A stretch of DNA of 64,000 bases from positions 3,317,059 through 3,381,058 of the forward strand of contig OX439012.1 of assembly GCA_949316495.1 (NCBI GenBank), read 5' to 3'. The number at the start of each line of letters is the position of its first letter. The first letter of the stretch is position 1. Positions 45,663 to 57,600 of this stretch are shown piece after piece. The translations under genes and the position numbers were made by a program. The notes beneath the pieces are model-generated. The model made no database searches. It saw nothing but the letters and a program-made list of their open reading frames with translations, and was not told where the DNA came from. This DNA is from Amphiduros pacificus. Its lineage: Eukaryota; Annelida; Polychaeta; Phyllodocida; Hesionidae.

Positions 45663-48600
45663 ATGCTGAGAAACTTGTGTAAGCATTTTGTGCATGACCT
45701 TGGACATCGCAGGTTACGTCTGGCTGTGACAGGGCGCCACCTGACTGTAAGATCAGGCACTATTCCACACCTTGCTGAAAAATATACCCACAAACTTATC
45801 TGCTTCCCAAAGCAGAAGCCAAAATATCCAGGAATAATTCAAGCACGCTACTTTTCATCTGACGACGACATGGCTGATAATGCGTTTTCCTGCGATTATG
45901 CCAAACGGCAGGCGGGGTGCAAGAAATGTAAAGGCAAACTGGAGAAGGGCGTGATGCGTATTGCCAAGCTGACCTCCAACCCGTTCTCGGAGGAGGGCGG
46001 CCTCATGAAGCAGTACTTCCACCCTCAGTGCTTGTTTGAGACTTTCCAGAGGGCCAGAGCCACCACCAAGATCATAGAAGACCCCAGCGACGTGGATGGC
46101 TTCAACGACCTCAAGGACGAAGATAAGGACGTCATCAGGAAGCTCATTGAAGGTAGGTCATTGGGCTCGGCCAAGCGGTAACGGAGGGACAGCATCACTG
46201 AACAGCATAACATAAATGCATTTATTCCAGAAATACAAAATTATTAGAAATACTTAATTATTGTTTTTGACAAAGCCCGCTGAACATTACAATATGCCAA
46301 AGTATTGAGGATCATACTGTAACAGTTTATGTATGGTATCAAAATATGTTTTCTGTAACGGAGGGACACTTTTGAACAGCAGCTTTGGAGTCATGTAGCA
46401 AAATGGGCTTAACATAAAGTTCTTATGAATATTCTTAAAAATCACTAAATCATATATCATCTACACATACCTAAGTAGTAAATACCAAAATATCAAGTTT
46501 ATAACCTTAACACTGTTTTATTTATTAAAGAAATATTGTCGTAACGGAGGGACAACAGAAAATAGTAACGGAGGGACACAAATGTTCAGCTGTAATCTTG
46601 TCAACAAGTAACATCTGTAGCAAACTGTACATGTACTATTTAGGTGCTAAATCTTTATGAACTTGACAGAATAAATTTACAGAATAAATTGAATGAAATA
46701 ACATAAGTAACAAAGACCAAATACACACCACAAATGACAACTGGGTACTAAGGATGGATTATGGTCAAAATAACCATGTGACAAAGGTGACTGTGGTACT
46801 GAACTGCCACATTAGACAGAATTTGGACATCTTTTTAATCTAAATTATCCACAAGTGTAAATTATCTACAAGTTGGAGAAAATATGAGTTTAACAATGCT
46901 TAGAAATGCATAATATTTACGTTTTTGAAGACTAAGACTTAAAATGGACGCCAAGCTTTAAAGGTTATGCTAATGTCCAGGCCTGAGTGAAAAGTTAAAA
47001 TATTAACAGAAAGATATAACGGACATGAGGTATAATGATGGCAGAAAGTAGCTGAATAAGATTAAGATTGGCAGCTATGTTCAGGTTTTAGATAAGAGGA
47101 GGGAATATATAGCTATCAAGTGAAATGCACATGCACTTGGTCCAGCGGTCCACTTTGTATCATGGTCATTTTGGTCATCATAAGGATGTCACACACACAA
47201 CTCATTCCATTACATCATCATGTTCTTAGCCTTGTGTAACTGTAAGCCAGGAACACTGCATCATCCCTAAGAATAGATTTGTCAGGTAAATTAGACACTT
47301 TGACAAGATCAAACGGTTACATAGTGTCACAAGGAATCACACCTATCAAACAGCAATTGTGTTGTCTCTGATGGGACAGCTTGTGTACCCAGTGCAGGTC
47401 AGCTGGTGGCTTTCTTCCTCTGACTAATGTACCCATGCAAACAAATATGATTTTTTTTGCCATAAACTCAGGCAGTATTGAAAACCAGTGTTTATAATAC
47501 ATGAGTATGTAGACAGGGAAATAGAATTATGTTTCACTGACCATGTTGATCGATGCATGAGTATAAACATGAAGTGTCTATTGTCTCCCACAGACCACAT
47601 ATTAGCCAACCAATACATGTTTAACCAAATAAATTGTTTGTGTCCATTTCCACTTGACATAAACCACTTTAAGAAATAAAAATTTCTGGCAAATAACTGA
47701 AATAATAACAAGTTGCATGAACCTGAACATTTGTCCCTCCGTTACTAGTAACGGAGGGACAGGTTTTCTTCATATAAAATCAACCAAAATTTAAATGAGT
47801 TTCATAAAGCATACAGAAGGTTATGATACTTCACTATAAGCACCTTACTTCTAGAAAGTTTCACATTCCTTGTGATATGCATTATAGCATGAGGTAAAAA
47901 TTTCAATATTTTTTGTAACAGAGGGACATGTAACGGAGGGACAAATTCATATTTTAAAGTTTTTCCCCCAAAACATCTTTAGACTTGTGTGCCAAGAATT
48001 TGACTTTAAATCATGATAACATAGCAGCTCAACTTTAATAAAGTCCCATTTCCACTACTTTGCATGTGATTTCTAATAAAATATACCATATTTTCTAAAT
48101 TGATAGAAAAACGACGACAGACAGCAAAATGAACCAACAAAATAGGGTCTTAAACAAATTGTGATTATTTCGCAACCAATAAGAGTAGAGAAAAAAATAA
48201 AACAGTTTCAGAAACTACAGTTTTTAGTTTATAAGGTACAATTTAAAAGAAGCACATATTTTGAGTTTCACTTTTTCATGTTAATGTTCACTTCCCCTTG
48301 GCTGAGCCCCATTAAACCTTAATTCACAACGCTAAGTTATGATGTTTATGGATCACAGATATTTCATGATCATAAATTAACACTGCAACAAAGAATCTTT
48401 TATTTCTTTTGAGAATCAGGAAAATGCCATCTGACCCCTGTATATATAATTAAATGAGGACTGAGAGCTGTTTGGTCATAATTCTGATCAAGCTGGTGTT
48501 AGCATTTACAAATTTGACTTTTTAACAATTTGACTCTTCACCATCTTTTTACCATTAAAATACATTTGGCCAAAATTTTTAACCAGCAAGAATACTGATC

Positions 48601-51600
48601 ATGTGAAAGAGATCACAACATATTTATCTTGTCCTGCGCAGTGAAGTGTTAACATTGATATGGTTTTAATTTGACAGAGGTACAGGAGAAACGTGCATCA
48701 AAAGGCACGCCGAAGAAGAAGGGAGCAGCTCAGGCCAAAAATACTGCCCCTAAGACGACACCCGCCAAAACCACACCCGCCAAGATGACCCCCACAAAGA
48801 AGCAAGACTCAGTGTCAAAGCCCTCCCCAGCCAAAGGTGAGCATCTTGTTGTATACAGACTGAATGTTGCCATTACAAGTTTGTTTCTGTGTAATAGTAG
48901 TGCATGTTTTAGTTACAAGTATGCCTCATTTATATAGTGTTCAATGGAATTAGGAATGAAAATGGGATCAAAACTGAAGCTTATTAGCACCAGTTCTTCT
49001 GTGGTGATCCAAAGATTTTGGGTTCGGTTTCGTGACCATCTCAGCATTGAATTCCTGATACAATTTCTCATGCCTGAAGGGTTAACCTATTGTCCTTGTT
49101 AAGTGACTGGGTGGGTTGTCATGTCAAGGACCTGTAACATGATAATTTAATGAGTGCGGCAGCATTATAGCTGCAACAAGTAGGCCTCATCCTGAAATGA
49201 CTGAAAAAATTTTGGAAGGGACAAAAAATGCCAAACTGATAAACAAAATAATCTAATCTGACCTAATATGAGTAATATTTATAAGCAATCTTGATACAGT
49301 TTAGATTTTTTTCCCTAGATTATGTTTTGACCTATTTTCAGTGAAAGTAGAGAGTGGTGCATCTGCCGGTCCCAGCACCAGTAGTGTACCGGTGAAGGAA
49401 GAACCATCCACGCCACTCACCTGGGCCACAGCAGACACGGACCCGGTCGTCATCGAGAAGGACAACTCATTCAGGCAGTTCCGGCGACTGTGTGCTGATA
49501 TTGCTGAGAAGTCCGGCTATAATGATAAGACGCAGGTGGTCAGCAGCTTCCTGCAGAAGGGAACGTCCGGAGGTGAGTCATTGTACAGAGGGAACGTCCG
49601 GAGGTGAGTCATTTTATAGATGGAAGGGAACGTCCAGAGGTGAGTCATTGTACAGAGGGGAACATCTGGAGGTGAGTCATTGTACAGAGGGGAACATCTG
49701 GAGGTGAGTCATTGTACAGAGGGGAACATCCGGAGGTGAGTCATTGTACAGAGGGGAACGTCCGGAAGTGAGTCATTGTACAGAGGGGAACATCCGGAGG
49801 TGAGTCATTGTACAGAGGGGAACATCCGGAGGTGAGTCATTGTACAGAGGGGAACGTCCGGAGGTGAGTCACTCTACAGAGGGGAACATCTGGAGGTGAG
49901 TCATTGTACAGAGGGGAACATCTGGAGGTGAGTCACTGTACAGAGGGGAACGTCCGGAGGTGAGTCACTCCCTGACAAACAGGCACATTGTATCTGTGGA
50001 ATGGCAGTCATTGATTCCCTGTGAATGATGTTGATATTTGCCATTTTATTTGGTATGTGCATGTCATCATGATATATGACATTAATATACCAAACAAAAC
50101 TAACTATAAATCTATCCCTAGAGAATATCAGTGCATATTTGTTTGTCTGCATTAACTACTAAGCCTGTTTATTTTTTTTCGGCAATTTTGCGTAATGTAT
50201 CAGTATTTTCTTCCCTTGCAAATTCTTAATATAAGCATTCAATTTGCATGTCTTGATTTTACAATCCACTGAATGCTAGCATCAGCAAATCTCATCAGTG
50301 GAATGTAAATCAAAACATATTTTCCGAAAGATATAAATTAGTTTCCTTGTCAAGGATGAAATGTGGTGTAAGCTCAGAGGACTCCATACAATGTACAGAT
50401 TCCAGTCACGAGTCATGGGCAAACATTAAACTATTCACACACTAAAGGATTGTGCGTTAGTCAAGCATGAACATTTGACATGTTACTAAGAATTGTGCAC
50501 TTGATGTTAAGAGTGTGTTTGTTGATTGTAGAGGGTTACCGTGGCGACGTGTACCTGATGATGAAGCTCCTGCTGCCTGGATTCGTGAAAACTGTCTACA
50601 ACCTCAACAACAAGCAGCTCATCAAGATATTCAGTCAGGTAAGACTCGGCTCGTAGTACCAGCTATCCACCAGTGAGGCTGGTACTGATTTATTTAAATC
50701 ACACAGTCTCAGTCTGAATAAGACAGGAGTCATACTATTGATAGAATCGCAAAACTGATAGAGTCACACGACTGATAGTCACACAACAACTGATAGAGTC
50801 ACACAACAACTGATAGAGTCACACAACAACTGATAGAGTCACGTGACTGATAGAACCATATTTCTGATATGATATGGTATGCTATGATATGCTATGCTAT
50901 GATATGCTATGATATGCTATGATATGCTATGCTATGCTATGCTATGCTATGCTATGCTATGCTATGCTATGCTATGCTATGCTATGCTATGCTATGCTAT
51001 GCTATGCTATGCTATGCTATGATATACTATGATATGCTATGATATGATATGATATGATATGCTATGATATGAAGGTTGGGCGTTGTGTGTATTTGCAGAT
51101 ATTTGGCACGAGTCTGAGCGCCATGCAGGAGGACCTGGAGCAGGGAGACGCCGCCGAGACCGTCAGGGCCTTCTACGATCTCAGCAAGATCTGCGAACCC
51201 CAGAAGAAGAGCACGCTCTCCATGAAGGACGTACGTAAAGCTGCACTTCATGCTGAATAAGCCGTGGCTGTATTCCTATTGTAAAACAAGACTGTAAAAC
51301 AAGACTAATGAGATATGAGATAATGAGATATTATCAGTAAAGTGTCATAACAGCCGTATTCCTCTGAAAGTGTCCTTGTAAGACTATCAGCCTTTCCTGA
51401 TAGTCTTCTAATTTATCATCAGGTTACAGATATAATCAGTGCCTCTTGTTAGAAGAGTCATGGCAGGTATTTTTGAGACTTGAGTGTGGATTGTGTTTTG
51501 CAGGTGGATGATTATCTGCGTGAACTTTCCTGCTATACGAAAGAAGAGGATCAGCAACGACTGCTCACCAAAGTCACAAGAAGGTAATTATGAGACTTGC

Positions 51601-54600
51601 TTGGTATCGATAAACCCCTGTGAGGGCCACATGAAGTCCACAATTCTCTAAAGGCATGTTCAGTATCAATAACCCCCCGTAAGGGCCACAAGAAGTCCAT
51701 CCAGGAAAGGCACACTTTATCAATAAACCCCTGTGAGGGCCACAAGTAGTCCATCCAGGAAAGGCACACTTTATCAATAAACCCCTGTGAGGGCCACAAG
51801 TAGTCCATCCTGGAATGGAATGTTCAGTATCAATAAACCCCTGTGAGGGCTACAGTACTCCTCTGAAGGACCTGAGTTATTATGCAGTTCAGTCTTACGG
51901 TTCATTTATCTAAAAATGAATTAATATTAATAATAAGTTAGAATTAGATTTTGTGTCCATTGGTTCAGGATGAATAAATACACATTTAAATACAAATTTA
52001 TACAAATAAAAAAATTGACCCTTATTTGTATGCCACATATTTATATTAATTGTATAGAGAAGTTATCATTTCCTGGTATTTAAGTTTTGAGATCACAATG
52101 AGATATGATAGAGTTAAGATGTTTTATGATGTAGATGAGATGTTATGAGTGTGCCCAGTGCTGATGTGTGTTTGTGTTACAGGAGTACAGGGAATGACCT
52201 GAAGATGGTGGTCCGCCTTATCAAGCATGACCTCAGGATCAACGCTGGAGCCAAACACATGTACGTCAACCTTCACATACACTCATTGCCAACCCACTCA
52301 TTGCCAACCCACTGAAATAAAATAAAAATTGGTGAAAAAAATACAAAGGATAAACATTTCTTCAAGGATTTATTTTCATTATGCATCAACTAGATTATAA
52401 GCAATAAATTTGTCAAGCCTTAATTGATAAACATATGTATTACATGTATATCTTCTATATTTGTTTATTGTTGACACTTGGCAGTCTGGAAGGTCTGAGT
52501 CCCAATGCGTACGAGGCATTCCAGGCGTCTCGCAACCTGAGAGACGTGGTGGAGCGGGTGTTGCAGCTGCACGGTGCGGACGGCAAACCAAACCTCTCCA
52601 AGAAGCTGAGCGTCAAGGCCAGAGTCATGACCCCCATACTGCCCATGCTGGTACGTCCACTCTCTCTCTCTGTGTGAGTCATGACCCCCATACTGCCCAT
52701 GCTGGTACGTCCACTCTCTCTGTCTGTGAGTCATGACCCCCATACTGCCCATGCTGGTACGTCCTCTCTCTCTCTCTGTGAGTCATGATCCCCATACTGC
52801 CCATGCTGGTACGTCCACTCTCTCTGTCTGTGAGTCATGACCCCCATACTGCCCATGCTGGTACGTCCACTCTCTCTCTGTGAGTCATGACCCCCATACT
52901 GCCCATGCTGGTACGTCCTCTCTCTCTCTCTGTGAGTCATGATCCCCATACTGCCCATGCTGGTACGTCCACTCTCTCTGTGAGTCATGACCCCCATACT
53001 GCCCATGCTGGTACGTCCACTCTCACTCTCTCTGTGAGTCATGACCCCCATACTGCCCATGCTGGTACGTCCACTCTCTCTGTCTGTGAGTCATGACCCC
53101 CATACTGCCCATGCTGGTACGTCCTCTCTCTCTCTCTGTGAGTCATGATCCCCATACTGCCCATGCTGGTACGTCCACTCTCTCTGTCTGTGAGTCATGA
53201 CCCCCATACTGCCCATGCTGGTACGTCCACTCTCTCTCTGTGAGTCATGACCCCCATACTGCCCATGCTGGTACGTCCACTCTCTCTCTCTGTGAGTCAT
53301 GATCCCCATACTGCCCATGCTGGTACGTCCACTCTCTCTGTGAGTCATGACCCCCATACTGCCCATGCTGGTACGTCCACTCTCACTCTCTCTGTGAGTC
53401 ATGACCCCCATACTGCCCATGCTGGTACGTCCTCTCTCTCTCTGTGTGAGTCATGACCCCCATACTGCCCACGCTGGTACATCCACTCTCTCTCTGTGAG
53501 TCATGACCCCCATACTGCCCATGCTGGTACGTCCTCTCTCTCTCTGTGAGTCATGACCCCCATACTGCCCATGCTGGTACGTCCACTCTCTCTGTGAGTC
53601 ATAACCCCCATACTGCCCATGCTGGTACGCCCACTCTCTCTGTGAGTCATGACCCCCATATTGCCCATGCTGGTGCGTCCACTCTCACTCTCTCTGTGAG
53701 TCATAACCCCCATACTGCCCATGCTGGTACGCCCACTCTCTCTGTGAGTCATGACCCCCATACTGCCCATGCTGGTACGTCCACTCTCACTCTCTCTGTG
53801 AGTCATGACCCCCATACTGCCCATGCTGGTACGCCCACTCTCTCTGTGAGTCATGACCCCCATACTGCCCATGCTGGTACGCCCACTCTCTCTGTGAGTC
53901 ATGACCCCCATACTGCCCATGCTGGTACGTCCACTCTCTCTATACAATATGAAGCTGTATACAATGTGTATAAGCTATTTTGTCTAATGATTAGGGTTTT
54001 GAATAAATTAAATGAGACATTTTCATCTGAGGAACCCATTTGTGATAATGCACAGTTATATAAGAAGTCTCCAGTTTTAATATCTAAGAATTTTAAAGGA
54101 TGAAATATAAAAATTGCCTAAGGCATTTCCGAGTGATGAATGATGACTTTTGCAGGCGGAGGCATGCAAGTCAGTGGAGTATGCTTTCAAGAAGTGTCCT
54201 AACGGCATGTACAGCGAGATCAAGTACGATGGAGAGAGGGTCCAGGTTCATAAAAATGGAAAAGATTTCCAGTACTTCTCTCGCAGTCTCAAACCTGTGC
54301 TTAAACACAAGGTACTGGTTTGACCTCTCGAATATCTTCAACATCAAATTTTATATATTAGCACAATAAGACAATACATACTGTTCTTTGGCTACAATCT
54401 GTAATCTGTCTGGATTGTAATTAACTTTATTGTTCTCATGGTTGCTTGTTTGAGTTTTTAAAAAAACTGCATATTTTTATGGCGTGTGTTGAACACAACT
54501 ACCATGTATTTTGATCTTCCAGTTTTAAATAACATTTTAATCTCTATCATTATAATACTGATAGATGTACCATATATGTTGATATGTCAGCTGTGCCCTC

Positions 54601-57600
54601 ATCAGCAACTGGATTTTGATCTCTATTTTAGGTCGAACATTTTAAAGAATTCATCCCTCAAGCATTCCCCAATGCCAATGACCTCATCCTCGATGCTGAA
54701 GTTCTGCTGATTGACAACAAGACAAATAAACCTCTGCCATTTGGAACCTTAGGTCGCCACAAGGTCAGTACATATATGTCTGCTATTCATTGCCATTCAC
54801 AGATGTTTCACATTTTCAAGAGAAAGGTTCACGTTTTTTCCAGTTCATGGATAAAAGTATGCACTACATTTGTCAGTAGTTAGAAGACTTTTGTTCATGT
54901 TTTCATCTTGCTGTTTATATCAGAATTTTGATTATTTGGTGACGTTGAATATGTAGATGACGTCAGAGACGGTGAGTGTTACAGCTTGAGAGGTGTACAT
55001 TGTGTCAAACTCTATAAACTCACAAAAAACAAAAACAATGGATTGGCCTTAAAAAATGGTTTAAAATTTATTATCAATGTATTGTGAGAAGGACGTCATG
55101 GGTATTATGTGGAAGTAAGAAATAAGATCATTTAAGACACTGGAATATTTGTCGATCAGACCTTTACTATCCTCAATAGAGAGAAAATGGCTAAATATTC
55201 TGGTAGAAATCAGAACCAGGTTCTTAAAACACAATGTGCACATCCACTCTGCATTCAGAAATAGTTATTTGTTTCTATTTAAATTGATTGTTGAATGTTG
55301 GTAGTTAAGAGTTCTGTTTTATTTGAGACGACTTGTTTCAATCCTTACTAATATGATGATAAAGGTTTTGTTAGTCATGTTATGCATAACTTAAAGCTAC
55401 TGTTAAAACTGACCATCTTTATTCCTGTTAATCTGTTTCAACATGCAGTTTTTATTCCAAAAATCTCAAGTGTCCCAACGGGACAGAACTGATTCAGTTT
55501 ATTCCCTGATAAGAGTCTTTGATATTTGTTTGGAGACCAATTCAAAGGTCACAGAGAGAGTTGAAAACCCTTTCCCTATTTCATGCAGCCCAAAAGAGTT
55601 GTTCAGTATCACTCTCAGTAATGTACAAATAAAGCTATTCCATCAAAAAAAAAAAAGGTTAAGAACACACTATGCCATTTCGCGATTCCTGTGCATTTAT
55701 TCTCCACCCCCAAAGAAAATTGTGATTTTTACTTTTTGATAGGCATAATTGACGCTTCTGATACAACACAAAACAAGAAAAACAATGTCACAAAAGTTTT
55801 TTTCTGTTTAAAATGACTGAAGTGAAATGTGGGTCTTATTTCAGAAAGAGCAGTTTAAAGATGCCAACGTGGGATTATTTATATTTGACTGCATACATTA
55901 CAATGGAGAAACACTTCTTGACAGGTAAGAAACAGTTATCTCATTCAGATAGCCTTATTGGATTAATAAGAACAAATTAAAGACAAAATATATTTTAATT
56001 GTTTTTTTTGCATAGTGCAAACTATACAGAATATCTTCTGACTAGAAAAAGAAAGGATAAAGTTGGTGCCAGATAAAACAGTTGTTTGCTTAAGTCTTGT
56101 GAGAAATGAATATTATGTATTTTGTATTGTTTCAGACCAATCAAGGAGAGGAGGAAGATTCTGGACAAAGTCATGATCGAGATTCCTAACAGGATTCTAT
56201 TCTCTGAGATGCAGCATATCAATGTAAGATATACCTGACACACAGGGCCTGGAGTTCAAACAGTAGTCCAACCAGTGGCCCAACTAGTAGTCCAACCTAT
56301 AGACCAACCTTTAGACCAACTTATAGACCAACCTATAGTCCAACCTATAGACCAACCTATAGTCCAACCTATAGTCCAACCTATAGTCCAACCTATAGTC
56401 CAACCTATAGTCCAACTTATAGACCAACCTATAGTCCAACCTATAGTCCAACCTATAGTCCAACCTATAGTCCAACCTATAGTCCAACCTATAGTCCAAC
56501 CTATAGACCAACTTATAGACCAACCTATAGACCAACCTATAGTCCAACCTATAGACCAACCTATAGACCAACCTATAGACCAACCTATAGTCCAACCTAT
56601 AGTCCAACCTATAGTCCAACCTATAGTCCAACCAGTGTTCCAAACATCTCAGTAATACTACAATTTCTGTAATTTGTTATGGTCTTTTTTCCCTTTTGAT
56701 TTGTTGTTGTTTGGTCTGCTCATTGCATTTAATATATGCAGGAATCATGTTGCTAACCAGCACTTTCCAAAGTCCTATTAGGTTGTTCTGGTTTTCATGA
56801 CATTTATCTTCAATGGTCCTGATCGGGGGATTAACCCAGTGTATGATCGTTGCCAAAGTAATCTTTGTTATACTTGTATGTTCATAAGCAAAATTTGAAA
56901 GTATATATGTACATTTTTTATCACATTTGTAAACAGATTCCTGTTCTATTTGAGAAATGTTAACAGAGCATTTTTACTTGTGCCTATGTAAGTATGATAA
57001 GGTAGCCCTGTGTTTTATGTATGATATTTATCCTGGCTAATCTTACAGGAACCAGGTGACCTCAAGGACATGATGATGAAAGTGTTCCGCGAAGGATTGG
57101 AAGGGCTTGTCCTTAAAGACGTTAACGTAAGTTATATGAGATGTACTTAAGGGTTCGCCTCCATCTTTCAAAGGGGTTTTTCCAAAATATTTAATGTTTG
57201 TCCCTAAAAGAGGCCCTATCTTATTCAAATTCACATGTCACTTTATTAAAAAATCCTTTAGTTCCAAATTGGCCACCAGGACCAGAATTGGCTCTGGGCA
57301 TCCTACACTGATGCAAACCCTTAATTATACTACCTGGCTGGGATTACTATTGGAACATTTGTCGTTTCTGAGATTTATCTATAACATTTGACACAGGTTA
57401 TATAAGATGTATTTTTGTATACTTATAAACTAATTCGTGGTGGGATTGCTTTTATATCATTTCTTGTCATTTCTGAGGTATGTCTGTTATATTTGACGCA
57501 GGGGATCTATGAACCTGGCAAGCGACACTGGCTGAAGGTGAAGAAAGATTATTTGGCGCAGGGAGCCATGGCTGACACCGCTGACCTCGTAGTGCTGGGC

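Noticed and set aside
45663-46181. Frame of 172 codons ending GRSLGSAKR as a separate single-exon zinc-finger protein
   Set aside because: The C-terminal residues are read-through into intron 1. The splice from 46152 to 48678 continues the LIG3 frame.
46025-46213. Minus-strand 62-codon frame and other antisense frames over LIG3 exon 1
   Set aside because: They are shadows of the LIG3 coding exon.
52455-54103. Frames on both strands with [15 protein letters not shown] or [12 protein letters not shown] repeats
   Set aside because: They are translations of the LIG3 intron 8 array. Only the first donor keeps the conserved LIG3 frame.
56275-56655. 126-codon frame of PIVQPIVQ and its mirror
   Set aside because: A 12-bp period keeps any stop-free frame open; it lies inside LIG3 intron 12.
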